This document shows positions 26,100 to 34,885 of a stretch of DNA of 64,000 nucleotides, one piece after another. The stretch covers positions 62,001-126,000 of the forward strand of contig NZ_JOJL01000001.1 of NCBI RefSeq assembly GCF_000721705.1. The letters run 5' to 3'. The notes beneath the pieces are model-generated. The model was not told the origin of the DNA. It worked only from the letters and a program-made list of their open reading frames with translations, and made no database searches. The position numbers were made by a program, and so were the translations under genes. The stretch is from Actinoplanes subtropicus. GTDB lineage: Bacteria; Actinomycetota; Actinomycetes; Mycobacteriales; Micromonosporaceae. Numbering within the stretch: the stretch's first letter is position 1; the number at the start of each line of letters is the position of its first letter.

Positions 26100-27065
26100 T
26101 CAGCCCTGCTTCTCGACCTCGGCTCTGAGCTTGGGGAACTCGGCCTTCGCCTTGGCGACCGACTTGTCGTACCAGATCAGCATGCCGAGGCTGCCCGAGT
26201 CGGCCCACGTGCACAGCGCCATGTTCGTGCCGGAGTCGACGGTCGTTCCGCACTTGGCCGCCCCGCCCAGCGAGCCGGTCGGCGCCGAGGTGACGTTCGT
26301 GACCTTGTCGCCGCCGCTGGACGCGCTGCTGAACAGCAGGTCCAGCATCGTGTCGGGGTCGTCGATCTGGGCCTCGGCCGCGGCGAGCACGACCATGTCC
26401 TGCTTCGAGATCGTGCCGTAGAGCGCGCCGACCGAGTTGGTCGCGCCCGGGACCTGGCCGAGCGCCGACTTCAGCGCGTCGGTGACCCCGGCGAGCGCGT
26501 CGTCGTTCAGCTTCGGCCGGCCGCCCAGCGCCTTGGGCGCCGCGATGGTGACCTTCGTCGTCGCCGGGGCGGTGGTCTCGTCGGTCTGGTCCGGCGTCGG
26601 CTCGTCGGTCGACTGCGTCGGGGCGGTGGTGGAGGACGAGGTGTCGGCCGCGTTCTTCTTGTCCTGGTTCTTCACGACCAGCGCCACCGCGGTGCCGCCG
26701 CCCACACAGAGCACCAGCACGATGCCGATGATGGTCAGCACGATCGGGACCGTCCGGGACTTCGGCCGCGGCGGGACCGGCGGCGGAAAACCCGGCTGCC
26801 CGTACTGCCCGTATTGCGGTGGGCCGTACTCAGGCTGGCCGTACTGAGGCTGGCCGTACTGAGGCTGGCCGTACTGAGGCTGGCCGTACTCGGGCGGGGG
26901 ATAAGCCTGCGTCGGCGGCACTTCCGGGTACGGCTGCCCGTACTGCGGCTGCCCATACGGCGGCTGCCCGTACGGGGGCTGCCCGTACGGGGGCTGCTGC
27001 CCCGGATAGGGCTCGCCGGAGGAAGGCTGACCGTAGGGCGGGCCGGAATACGGCGGCTGCGACAT
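26100..27065 (-). CDS. Single-pass membrane protein with PYGQ-repeat cytoplasmic tail
   Basis: This is a 321-residue protein. Residues 1-100 are a Pro/Gly/Tyr/Gln-rich disordered region with many PPYGQ and QYGQP repeats. A membrane helix (about 107-130, [19 protein letters not shown]) and a Ser/Thr/Pro linker follow. The rest is an extracytoplasmic domain of about 150 residues that contains two cysteines (AAKCGTTVD and [10 protein letters not shown]), a likely disulfide. The layout is common among actinobacterial envelope proteins of unknown function. ATG at 27065 gives [12 protein letters not shown]. Confidence 0.75.
   Translation of the reverse strand: MSQPPYSGPPYGQPSSGEPYPGQQPPYGQPPYGQPPYGQPQYGQPYPEVPPTQAYPPPEYGQPQYGQPQYGQPQYGQPEYGPPQYGQYGQPGFPPPVPPRPKSRTVPIVLTIIGIVLVLCVGGGTAVALVVKNQDKKNAADTSSSTTAPTQSTDEPTPDQTDETTAPATTKVTIAAPKALGGRPKLNDDALAGVTDALKSALGQVPGATNSVGALYGTISKQDMVVLAAAEAQIDDPDTMLDLLFSSASSGGDKVTNVTSAPTGSLGGAAKCGTTVDSGTNMALCTWADSGSLGMLIWYDKSVAKAKAEFPKLRAEVEKQG
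26825..26890. repeat. 15-bp tandem repeats encoding QYGQP
   Basis: Near-perfect tandem copies of the 15-bp unit GTACTGAGGCTGGCC lie inside the PYGQ-repeat gene. The unit is a multiple of three, so changes in copy number keep the frame and alter only tail length. Confidence 0.7.
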
Positions 27066-27185
27066 CGGGCGGCTCCATCGATTGGTTACACCACCTCGGA
27101 GCCTATCCGGCCCGGCCAAACACGCTCCCTCCGCCGTCGGGCCCGGCGGCGCCGCCGACCGGACAAATCCGTCGGGAGTACGACA

Positions 27186-27214
27186 ACGCCCCGCACCCGG
27201 TGGGCACGGGGCGT
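27186..27214 (-). terminator. Terminator hairpin after fadB
   Basis: ACGCCCCG and CGGGGCGT pair across a 13-nt loop just beyond the fadB stop codon. There is no strong U-tract. It separates the fad genes from the downstream membrane-protein gene on the same strand. Confidence 0.6.
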
Positions 27215-27227
27215 CGTCGATCCGACG

Positions 27228-29291
27228 TCAGGCGGGGAGGCTGCCCACGCCCTTGGGCAGGAACCGCTTGCCGGTGACCCGCTCGGCGATGCCGCTGCGG
27301 TCCAGGTACGGCGTCACGCCACCCAGGTGGAACGGCCAGCCGGCGCCCAGCACCATGCACAGGTCGATGTCCTGGGCCTCGGCGACCACGCCCTCGTCCA
27401 GCATCAGCCGGATCTCCTCGGCGAGCGCGGCCAGCGCCTTCTCGCGTACCTCATCGGCGGTCGACGGCGCGGAACCGCCGGCCACCAGCTTGACCACCTC
27501 GGGGTTGATCTCGTCGTCGACGAGCAGCGGGAGGCCCGCGTCGACGATCTTCTTGAGGTTGGGGCTGTCGTCGAACCGGTCCGGGAACGCCCGGTGCAGC
27601 GTCTCGCCCACGTGGTACGCGACCGCCGGCCCGACCAGCTGGAGCAGCGCGATCGGGCGCATCGGCAGGCCCAGCGGGTCGAACGCGGTGTCCACCACGT
27701 CCAGCGGGGTGCCGGCGTCGACGGCCCGGAAGACCTCGCTGGTGAAGCGGGTGAGCACCCGGTTGACCACGAACGCCGGAGCGTCCTTGACCAGCACCGA
27801 CGACTTCTTCAGCTCCTTGCCGACCGCGAACGCCGTGGCCAGCGTGGCGTCGTCGGTCCGCTCGCCCTTGATGATCTCCAGGAGCGGAAGAACCGCGACG
27901 GGGTTGAAGAAGTGGAACCCGACCACGCGTGCGGGGTGCTCCAGGTCGGCGGCCATCTCGGTCACCGACAGCGAGCTGGTGTTGGTGGCCAGCACCGCCT
28001 CCGGAGAGACGATCTTCTCGAGCTCGGCCCAGATCTGCTTCTTCAGGTCGAGGTTCTCGAACACGGCCTCGATCACGAAGTCGGCGTCGGCGAACACGGA
28101 CTTGTCGACCGAGCCGCTGACCAGGCCGCGCAGCTTCGCGGCCGTGCCCTCGTCCAGCCGGCCCCGGGAAGCCAATTTGTCGATCTGGCCGAGCACGTAG
28201 CCGACGCCCTTGTCGACCCGGGTCTGGTCGAGGTCGGTCATGACCACCGGCACCTGCAGGCGGCGGGCGAACAGCAGGGCCAGCTGCGAGGCCATCAGGC
28301 CGGCGCCGACGATGCCGACCTTGGTGACCTTGCGGGCCAGCGACTTGTCCGGCACGCCGACCGGCCGCTTGGCCCGGCGCTGCACCAGGTCGAACGCGTA
28401 CAGGCTGGCCCGCGACTCGTCACCCATGATCAGGTCGGCGAGCGCCCGGGTCTCGGCGGCGGTGCCGTCCTCGAACGAGGCGTCCTTCGCCAGGGCGAGC
28501 AGCTCGAGCGCCTTGTTCGCGGACGGGACGGCGCCGTGCAGCTTCTCGTCGAGTTGCTGCTTGGCGAAGAACAGCACGCCGTCCCACATGTCCTTGTCGA
28601 CCTCGGGCCGCTCGACGCTCTTCGCGCCCTGCACGACCGCGGCCGCCCAGGCGAGCGAGCTCTCCAGGAAGTCCGCCGCCTCGAAGATCTCGTCGGCCAC
28701 GCCCAGCTCGCGGGCCTGCTTCGGCCGGAGCACCTTCTGGGTGAGCGGGTTCTGCAGGATCACCTGGGCCGCGCCCGGCGCGCCGATCAGGTTGGGCAGC
28801 AGCTGGCTGCCGCCCCAGCCCGGGACCAGGCCGATCGCGACCTCGGGCAGCCCGAGCGCCGCCGCACCGGTCGACACCGTCCGGTAGTGGCAGTGCAGCG
28901 CCACCTCGAGGCCGCCCCCGAGCGCCGCCCCGTTGATAAACGCAAAAGTCGGAATTGTCGAGTTCTTCAGCCGCGCGAACACGCGGTGCCCCAGCTCGCC
29001 CAGCTCCAGCGCCTGCGACTTATCCGTAATGTACGGAATACCGGTAATGTCCGCTCCGACGCAGAAGATGTACGGCTTGCCGGTGAGGGCGATGAATGCG
29101 GGGTCGCCGGCGGTGGCCGTCGTGATCGCCTCGTCCAACGAGAGCAGGCCGCCCGGACCGAAGCTGTTCGGCTTGGTGTAGTCGAGCCCGTTGTCCAGCG
29201 TGATCAGCGCCGCCTTGCGCGCCAGCCCCGGCACCTGAACGAACCGGACGAGGGCCTTCGTAACTACCTCATGGGGGTGCTCGATGGTCAC
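27228..29291 (-). CDS. fadB: Fatty acid oxidation complex alpha subunit (enoyl-CoA hydratase/3-hydroxyacyl-CoA dehydrogenase)
   Basis: This 687-residue bifunctional enzyme performs the hydration and NAD-dependent oxidation steps of beta-oxidation. The amino-terminal crotonase domain (about 1-300) has GKPYIFCVGADITG and NGAALGGGLEVALHCHY. The central Rossmann domain begins KVGIVGAGLMASQLALLFARR (about 335), and the dehydrogenase carboxy domain has GFHFFNPV and AFVVNRVL. GTG at 29291 overlaps the thiolase stop as GTGA, so the two subunits are translationally coupled. Confidence 0.93.
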   Translation of the reverse strand: MTIEHPHEVVTKALVRFVQVPGLARKAALITLDNGLDYTKPNSFGPGGLLSLDEAITTATAGDPAFIALTGKPYIFCVGADITGIPYITDKSQALELGELGHRVFARLKNSTIPTFAFINGAALGGGLEVALHCHYRTVSTGAAALGLPEVAIGLVPGWGGSQLLPNLIGAPGAAQVILQNPLTQKVLRPKQARELGVADEIFEAADFLESSLAWAAAVVQGAKSVERPEVDKDMWDGVLFFAKQQLDEKLHGAVPSANKALELLALAKDASFEDGTAAETRALADLIMGDESRASLYAFDLVQRRAKRPVGVPDKSLARKVTKVGIVGAGLMASQLALLFARRLQVPVVMTDLDQTRVDKGVGYVLGQIDKLASRGRLDEGTAAKLRGLVSGSVDKSVFADADFVIEAVFENLDLKKQIWAELEKIVSPEAVLATNTSSLSVTEMAADLEHPARVVGFHFFNPVAVLPLLEIIKGERTDDATLATAFAVGKELKKSSVLVKDAPAFVVNRVLTRFTSEVFRAVDAGTPLDVVDTAFDPLGLPMRPIALLQLVGPAVAYHVGETLHRAFPDRFDDSPNLKKIVDAGLPLLVDDEINPEVVKLVAGGSAPSTADEVREKALAALAEEIRLMLDEGVVAEAQDIDLCMVLGAGWPFHLGGVTPYLDRSGIAERVTGKRFLPKGVGSLPA

Positions 29292-30484
29292 TTGTCCGCG
29301 CCTTCCCAGTTCGGGTTCTCCCAGATCACGGTGCCGCCCATGCCGATACCGATGCACATGGCGGTGAGGCCGTAGCGAACCTCGGGGTGCTCGGCGAAGT
29401 GCCGAGCCAGCTGGGTCATCAGCCGCACGCCCGAGGAGGCGAGCGGGTGACCGATGGCGATCGCGCCGCCCCACGGGTTGACCCGCGGGTCGTCGTCGGC
29501 GATGCCGTAGTGGTCGAGGAAGGCGAGCACCTGCACGGCGAACGCCTCGTTCAGCTCGAACAGCCCGATGTCGTCGATCGTCAGGCCGGCCTTCTGCAGC
29601 GCCTTCTCCGTCGACGGGATAGGCCCGTATCCCATGATTTCCGGCTCAACGCCGACAAATCCGTAAGAAACCAGCCGCATGGCGATCGGCAGACCAAGCT
29701 CACGAGCGCTGGCCTCGTCCGCCAGCAGGGCGGCCGTGGCGCCGTCGTTGAGGCCGGCCGCGTTGCCCGCGGTGACCCGCCCGTGCGGCCGGAACGGCGT
29801 CTTCAGCGTGGCCAGCTTCTCCAGCGAGGTCTCCCGCGGCGCCTCGTCGACGGTCGCGAGCCCCCAGCCCTCTTCGGCGTTACGCAGAGCCACCGGCACG
29901 AGGTCGGGCTGCAGCTTGCCGTCGGCGTACGCCTTGGCGGTCTTGATCTGGGAATGGAGCCCGTACCGGTCCGCGCGTTCCTTGGTGATCTCCGGCAGCC
30001 GGTCGTGCAGGTTCTCCGCCGTCGCGCCCATCACCAGCGCCGACGGGTCGACCAGCTTCTCGGCGAGAATGCGCGGGTTCGGGTCGACGCCCTCGCCCAT
30101 CGGGTGCCGGCCCATGTGCTCGACGCCGCCCGCGATCGCGAAGTCGTAGGCCCCCATCGCGATCCCACCGGCCACATTGGTCACGGCCGTCATCCCGCCG
30201 GCGCACATCCGGTCGATCGCATACCCCGGAACGGTCTTGGGCAGCCCCGACAGCAGCGCCGCCGTGCGCCCGATGGTCAGTCCCTGATCGCCGATCTGCG
30301 TGGTGGCGGCGATGGCCACCTCGTCCACCCGCTCCGGCGGCAGCTGCGGATTGCGCCGCATCAGCTCCCGAATGCAGCGAATAACCAGGTCATCGGCGCG
30401 GGTCTCGGCATACATGCCGCCCGCCTTGCCGAACGGTGTGCGGACGCCGTCGACGAAGACGACCTCGCGTACTTCACGGGGCAC
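29288..30484 (-). CDS. fadA: Acetyl-CoA C-acyltransferase (3-ketoacyl-CoA thiolase)
   Basis: This 398-residue thiolase cleaves 3-ketoacyl-CoA with CoA to release acetyl-CoA and forms the beta subunit of the FadBA complex. Nucleophile Cys94 lies in DRMCAGGMTA. His is in GHPLASSG, and the second catalytic Cys is in TAMCIGIGMGG. FELNEAFAVQ is also present. GGAGG lies before the ATG. It is upstream of fadB in the same two-gene operon; a gap of about 29 bp separates it from the RNase D gene on the same strand. Confidence 0.94.
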   Translation of the reverse strand: MPREVREVVFVDGVRTPFGKAGGMYAETRADDLVIRCIRELMRRNPQLPPERVDEVAIAATTQIGDQGLTIGRTAALLSGLPKTVPGYAIDRMCAGGMTAVTNVAGGIAMGAYDFAIAGGVEHMGRHPMGEGVDPNPRILAEKLVDPSALVMGATAENLHDRLPEITKERADRYGLHSQIKTAKAYADGKLQPDLVPVALRNAEEGWGLATVDEAPRETSLEKLATLKTPFRPHGRVTAGNAAGLNDGATAALLADEASARELGLPIAMRLVSYGFVGVEPEIMGYGPIPSTEKALQKAGLTIDDIGLFELNEAFAVQVLAFLDHYGIADDDPRVNPWGGAIAIGHPLASSGVRLMTQLARHFAEHPEVRYGLTAMCIGIGMGGTVIWENPNWEGADK

Positions 30485-30513
30485 AGCAAGCCTCCTTGTC
30501 GTATGAGGAGAGG

Positions 30514-31938
30514 CTACTCGTCAGTAACTAGGCGGTGCCACCCGCTCGCCAGAAACGTCACAGTCTCAAGACCAAGATCAAATTCATGTCGTGCCTGGTT
30601 GCATGGTGCAGACCGTCGCTCACGCCGAGGCCGGGCCAGGGGCCCAGCTGACGCTGCCCCTGACCCTTCATTCCCGACCTGCCAGTTGCGCGCGCCGAAG
30701 CCCAGCAACGTATCCGACACCGTTCGCGCCGAGATCTCATCAGGTGGCGACCAGGCAAGGCGCCGGATGTAGTCCGGGCTGATCAGATTTTCCGGCGGCA
30801 AGCGGTGCGACTCGGCCGTGGCGACGACGACGGCGCGGCACCGAGCCAGGCGGGCGGCCGCGATCGGGTCGCGCTCGGCCCAGCGGTGCGGTGGTGGTGG
30901 GCCGTCCATCGGCTGATTGACCGGCAGCGCATCATCCGGCAGCGCGCGAGCCTCGTCGAGCGCGTCCAGCCAGACCCGAGCGAGGCGCCGAACCGACCGC
31001 CCCCCGAACCCGGGAATGGCGAGCAGCGCCCGCTCGTCCTTCGGATCCTGCTCGGCCGCCGCCACGATCGCCGAATCCGGCAACACCCGACCGGGCGCCG
31101 AATCCCGCCGGGCCGCAACCCCGTCGCGGGCATACCAGAGAGCACGCACCCGGGACTGGGCCCGCGCACCCCGTACGCGATGAATGCCGGAAGTGCGGCG
31201 CCAGGGATCGGGCCGCACCTTCGGGGGACGATCCGCGCTGGCCACCAGCGCCGCGAACTCCTCCGCCGCCCAGGCCGCCTTGCCCTGGCGGTCCAGCTCC
31301 GCCGCCAGGTGATCGCGCAGGTCGGTCAACAGCTCGACATCCAGCGCCGCATACGTCAGCCACGACTCCGGCAGCGGACGCGTCGACCAGTCCGCCGCCG
31401 AGTGGTGCTTCTCGAGCGAATACCCCAGCAGCTGCTCGGTGAGCGCCGCCAGCCCGACCCGCTCGAAGCCGGCCAGCCGGGCCGCCAGCTCGGTGTCGAA
31501 GAGGCGGCGCGGCTTCATCCCCAGCTCGGCGAGGCAGGCCAGGTCCTGGCTCGCCGCGTGCAGCACCCACTCGCTCTCGGCGAGGGCGGCGTCGAGCGTA
31601 CGCAGGTCGTCGAGCGGCATCGGGTCGATCAGCACCGTGCCGGCGCCCGTCCGGCGCAGCTGCACCAGGTAGGCGCGCTGGGTGTAGCGGTAGCCCGACG
31701 CGCGCTCGGCGTCCACGGCGACCGGGCCGGTGCCGGCCGCCATCCGGGCCACGACATCGGCGAGCTCGGTCACGGACTCGACCGGGCGCGGGGTGCCCTC
31801 TCGGGGTGCGGTCAGCGGGACGGCGGCGGGCAGGGGGTCGGGACCGCCAGACGTCGGGTCGGGCGGCTCGGGGAGCGGTCGTCCGTCCCCTGCCGGCTCT
31901 GGCTCGTCCCGACGGCGCAGGGGTGCTTCGTCGGTCAC
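30514..31938 (-). CDS. rnd: Ribonuclease D (DEDD 3'-5' exonuclease with HRDC domain)
   Basis: This protein of about 474 residues trims the 3' ends of tRNA and other stable RNA. A Pro-rich amino end of about 50 residues precedes the exonuclease: GPVAVDAERASGYRY (DxE motif, ExoI), LHAASQDLACLAELG (ExoII) and YAALDVELLTDLRDHL (ExoIII). HRDC-like helices follow (LLAIPGFGGRSVRRLA). The last 50 residues after GARNWQV are Gly/Arg-rich and do not look like the usual RNase D end, so the 3' end may have changed by an indel. GTG at 31938 (MTDEAPLRRR) is preferred over GTG at 31962. Confidence 0.88.
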   Translation of the reverse strand: MTDEAPLRRRDEPEPAGDGRPLPEPPDPTSGGPDPLPAAVPLTAPREGTPRPVESVTELADVVARMAAGTGPVAVDAERASGYRYTQRAYLVQLRRTGAGTVLIDPMPLDDLRTLDAALAESEWVLHAASQDLACLAELGMKPRRLFDTELAARLAGFERVGLAALTEQLLGYSLEKHHSAADWSTRPLPESWLTYAALDVELLTDLRDHLAAELDRQGKAAWAAEEFAALVASADRPPKVRPDPWRRTSGIHRVRGARAQSRVRALWYARDGVAARRDSAPGRVLPDSAIVAAAEQDPKDERALLAIPGFGGRSVRRLARVWLDALDEARALPDDALPVNQPMDGPPPPHRWAERDPIAAARLARCRAVVVATAESHRLPPENLISPDYIRRLAWSPPDEISARTVSDTLLGFGARNWQVGNEGSGAASAGPLARPRRERRSAPCNQARHEFDLGLETVTFLASGWHRLVTDE

Positions 31939-32042
31939 TCCGTAACCGTACGGGTGCACCACCCCCCTGATGTGCAGCCGGGTACCGGCGCGTCGACACT
32001 CGAAGCGAAAGCCGACTCATCCGGAACGCGTTTTCGTCCGTA

Positions 32043-33716
32043 CTACCTCCCGCAGCGCCGAGACTCGGGAGGCCGTGCCGGATGACCACGACGTACGACC
32101 CGTTCATCCCTGCCGACGGCACGGACCAGCGCCGATACGACGGGCGCCGGCGCGCCGAGGAGCGGGACGGCGGGCCGGCGTGGGCAGCCGAGCCGCGCCG
32201 GGAGCCGCAGTATCAGGAGCCGCAGTATCAGGAGCCGCAGTACCAGGAGCCGCAGTACCAGCAGTTCCAGCAGCCGCAGCAATATGCCGAGCCGCGGTGG
32301 GAAGCGGAGCCGACGCCGCAGCCGCGGGCCTGGCAGACCGGCGCGTTCCCGGTGACGCCCGAGGTCGCCGAGCCGGCGCGGGTCCGCGGTGGCGCCCCGA
32401 AGGCGTTCGGGTTCGTCAAGCCGATGCTGGCCGGGCTGGTCGCCGTCCTGGCCGCGGTGGCCGCCTGGCAGGCGTACCGGATCCAGAGCATGAGCAGCGA
32501 CAACGCCACCATGCACTCGGTGCTGGCCGGCGAGAAGACCCGCACCGACGAGCTGGCGAAGCAGTTGGCCGGCGTCTTCGACCCGGAGGCGGTCTCGGCC
32601 AAGGCGCTGCCCAGCGTCTTCCGGGTGCGCGCCGGCGAGTTCACCGGCACCGCGTGGTCGGTCGGCACCAAGGCGGCGGACGGCCAGTCGAACCTGCTCA
32701 CCAACTATCACGTGGTCGCCGAGGTGTGGACCGGCGGCGGCAAGGCAGTGACGCTCGAGCGCGGCGCCACGAAGATCAACGCGACGATCGTAAAGGTCAA
32801 CAAGACCAAGGACCTGGCGCTGCTGCACGCGAACCAGGCGATCAAGGGGCTGACCGCGTTCACCGGCACGGTCAAGCCGGGTCAGCAGGTGGTCGTGGTG
32901 GGCGCGCCGCTGGGCCTGGACGACACGGTGACCACCGGCGTGATCAGCGCGTACCGGCCGAACGACCCGGACGGGCCGACGATCCAGTTCGACGCGGCGA
33001 TCAACCCGGGCAACTCGGGCGGTCCGGTGGTGAACGCGAACAACGAGGTGGTCGGCCTGGCGACCGCGAAGGCGAAGGACGCCGAGGGCATCGGCCTGGC
33101 CATCCCGGTGAAGACGGCCTGCGCGACCTTTGCCGTCTGCTGAAGGCGTCTGCTGAAGGCGTCTGCTGAAGGCGTCTGCTGAAGGCGTCTGCTGAAGGCG
33201 TCTGCTGAAGGCGTCTGCTGAAGGCGTCTGCTGAAGGGGTCGCGCCGCGGTGTCGGTGGAGGTCGGCGTCCAGGAGGCGCGGACCTCGAGATCGGCCGTG
33301 GGCGCCGGGCCGGCCAGCTCGCCGAACCGGGTCGACGCGGTCTGCGTGATCGTGCCGCCGATCGCCGTATACGTGGCCGCGTGCTGCTCCAGCGCGTCGG
33401 TCAGCCACGTCCACGCCACCGCGGGCAGCAGCGGGTCGCCGGCCATGTCCGGCTCGAGCTCCGCGGTGACCAGCGTGACCAGCCGCAGGTCGCCGCGCCA
33501 GGCCTCGTGCCCGGCCGGGTCGTGCAGCAGGATCAGCCGGCCGCTGGCCACCTCCTCGCCGGAGCGCAGCACGGTGGCGCTCACCGCGAACGAGTAGGGC
33601 GCCAGCCGCTGCGGCGCGGGAATCTCCTCGAGCAGGATCTCCGGTCGTGGCGCGGCCGCCCGCAGCCCCGCGACGGCGCGGGTGAACGCCTCGGGCGGAG
33701 CGGAGGGGGTCGCCAT
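32043..33716 (-). CDS. DUF3000 family protein with lost stop codon (readthrough frame)
   Basis: The ATG at 33716 starts a clear DUF3000 protein. Residues 1-156 (MATPSAPPEAFTRAVAGLRA to EVRASWTPTSTDTAA) cover the family, which is normally about 200 residues long or less. After that the frame enters a 13-bp tandem array that has no stop in any minus-strand frame and encodes repeats of LQQTPSADAFSRR. It then continues antisense through the entire protease gene to a stop at 32043, giving 557 codons. Only about 33240-33716 looks like evolved protein. The natural end was probably near 33240. DUF3000 has no known function; its place beside hemE and RNase D is conserved. Confidence 0.6.
   Translation of the reverse strand: MATPSAPPEAFTRAVAGLRAAAPRPEILLEEIPAPQRLAPYSFAVSATVLRSGEEVASGRLILLHDPAGHEAWRGDLRLVTLVTAELEPDMAGDPLLPAVAWTWLTDALEQHAATYTAIGGTITQTASTRFGELAGPAPTADLEVRASWTPTSTDTAARPLQQTPSADAFSRRLQQTPSADAFSRRLQQTPSADGKGRAGRLHRDGQADALGVLRLRGRQADHLVVRVHHRTARVARVDRRVELDRRPVRVVRPVRADHAGGHRVVQAQRRAHHDHLLTRLDRAGERGQPLDRLVRVQQRQVLGLVDLYDRRVDLRGAALERHCLAAAGPHLGDHVIVGEQVRLAVRRLGADRPRGAGELAGAHPEDAGQRLGRDRLRVEDAGQLLRQLVGAGLLAGQHRVHGGVVAAHALDPVRLPGGHRGQDGDQPGQHRLDEPERLRGATADPRRLGDLGRHRERAGLPGPRLRRRLRFPPRLGILLRLLELLVLRLLVLRLLILRLLILRLPARLGCPRRPAVPLLGAPAPVVSALVRAVGRDERVVRRGHPARPPESRRCGR
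32082..33143 (+). CDS. Membrane-anchored trypsin-like serine protease (HtrA-like, no PDZ)
   Basis: This is a 353-residue protein. Residues 1-105 are cytoplasmic and low-complexity, with four QYQEP repeats. One membrane helix (about 115-130) and a short coiled stretch follow. The extracytoplasmic chymotrypsin-fold domain has catalytic His210 (TNYHVV), Asp244 (KDLALL) and Ser312 (GNSGGPVV). There is no PDZ domain, unlike HtrA proper. The last residues TACATFAVC may form a disulfide. The final Cys codon and the TGA stop belong to the first unit of a 13-bp tandem array. It is convergent with the DUF3000 gene. Confidence 0.85.
   Translation: MTTTYDPFIPADGTDQRRYDGRRRAEERDGGPAWAAEPRREPQYQEPQYQEPQYQEPQYQQFQQPQQYAEPRWEAEPTPQPRAWQTGAFPVTPEVAEPARVRGGAPKAFGFVKPMLAGLVAVLAAVAAWQAYRIQSMSSDNATMHSVLAGEKTRTDELAKQLAGVFDPEAVSAKALPSVFRVRAGEFTGTAWSVGTKAADGQSNLLTNYHVVAEVWTGGGKAVTLERGATKINATIVKVNKTKDLALLHANQAIKGLTAFTGTVKPGQQVVVVGAPLGLDDTVTTGVISAYRPNDPDGPTIQFDAAINPGNSGGPVVNANNEVVGLATAKAKDAEGIGLAIPVKTACATFAVC
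33136..33239. repeat. 13-bp minisatellite (8 copies) at a convergent gene junction
   Basis: Eight copies of TGCTGAAGGCGTC occur in tandem with an exact 13-bp period (GAAGG at 33142, 33155, 33168, 33181, 33194, 33207, 33220 and 33233). The first copy contains the protease stop codon. The unit length is not a multiple of three, so each gain or loss of a copy shifts the DUF3000 frame by one base. Confidence 0.95.
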
Positions 33717-33850
33717 GCCGGAAGCCTATGCCGCGTACCGGTGTCAGTCGTCGATCGCCGCGCCGGAAGAACCGCCTCCGAACGACGTGCCCATCCAACC
33801 GCCCCGCCCGCCACCCCTGACCGGACTGAAGGCCATGGCAGGATTGCGCG

Positions 33851-34885
33851 GTGACGTTGACTGATTCCGCACTCGTACGCGCTTGCCGCGGCCAGGACGT
33901 GCCGCACACCCCGGTCTGGTTCATGCGGCAGGCCGGCCGCTCGCTGCCCGAGTACCGGAAGATCCGCGAGAGCATCGGCATGCTGGAGTCGTGCCGCCGG
34001 CCGGATCTGGTCACCGAGATCACCCTGCAGCCCGTGCGCCGCCACCGGGTGGACGCCGCGATCCTGTACAGCGACATCGTGGTGCCGATCGCGGCGGCCG
34101 GCGTCGACCTGGACATCGTGCCCGGCACCGGCCCGGTGGTGGCCGAGCCGATCCGTGCCGAGAAGGACCTGGACCGGCTGCGCCCGATCGCCGCGGAGGA
34201 CGTCCCCTTCGTGACCGAATCGGTGCGGCTGCTGGTCGGCGAGCTCGGCGCGACCCCGCTGATCGGCTTCGCCGGGGCGCCGTTCACGCTGGCCAGCTAC
34301 CTGATCGAGGGCGGCCCGACCAGGACCTACACCAGGACCAAGGCGATGATGTACGGCGAGCCTGGCCGGTGGCACGCGCTGATGACCCGCCTCGCCGGCA
34401 TCACACTGTCCTTCCTGCGCACCCAGATCGAGGCCGGGGTCAGCGCGGTCCAGCTGTTCGACTCGTGGGCCGGCGCGCTGTCCGAGTCCGACTATCGCGA
34501 GTACGTGCTGCCGCATTCCCGGGAGGTGCTGGCCGGCCTGGCGAACAAGGACGTGCCGCGGATCCACTTCGGGGTGGGCACGGGCGTACTGCTGCGGGCG
34601 ATGGCCGACGCCGGCGCGGACGTGGTGGGCGTCGATTGGCGTACGCCGCTGGACCAGGCCGTCAAGCAGATCGGCCCGGGCCACGCGGTGCAGGGCAACC
34701 TGGACCCGGCCGTGCTGTTCGCCCCCTGGGAGGTCGTCGAGCGGGAGGCGCGCCGGGTGCTCGACCAGGGCCGCGCCGCCCCGGGCCACGTCTTCAACCT
34801 GGGCCACGGCGTACTGCCGGAGACCGACCCGACCGTGCTGACCCGCTTGGCCGAGTTGGTGCATGAGGTGTCGGGCTCACAGTGA
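33851..34885 (+). CDS. hemE: Uroporphyrinogen decarboxylase
   Basis: This 344-residue cytoplasmic enzyme decarboxylates the four acetates of uroporphyrinogen III to give coproporphyrinogen III. Signatures are [16 protein letters not shown] near residue 20, [33 protein letters not shown], and [13 protein letters not shown] near the end. GTG start. It overlaps the oxidase gene by 4 nt, heading a three-gene haem operon. Positions 33717-33850, shared with the divergent DUF3000 gene, form the promoter region. Confidence 0.96.
   Translation: MTLTDSALVRACRGQDVPHTPVWFMRQAGRSLPEYRKIRESIGMLESCRRPDLVTEITLQPVRRHRVDAAILYSDIVVPIAAAGVDLDIVPGTGPVVAEPIRAEKDLDRLRPIAAEDVPFVTESVRLLVGELGATPLIGFAGAPFTLASYLIEGGPTRTYTRTKAMMYGEPGRWHALMTRLAGITLSFLRTQIEAGVSAVQLFDSWAGALSESDYREYVLPHSREVLAGLANKDVPRIHFGVGTGVLLRAMADAGADVVGVDWRTPLDQAVKQIGPGHAVQGNLDPAVLFAPWEVVEREARRVLDQGRAAPGHVFNLGHGVLPETDPTVLTRLAELVHEVSGSQ

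Noticed and set aside
25998..29375. An 1125-codon plus-strand open frame opposite the PYGQ protein and fadB
   Set aside because: It is the shadow of fadB and its neighbour; fadB and fadA have full catalytic motifs on the minus strand.
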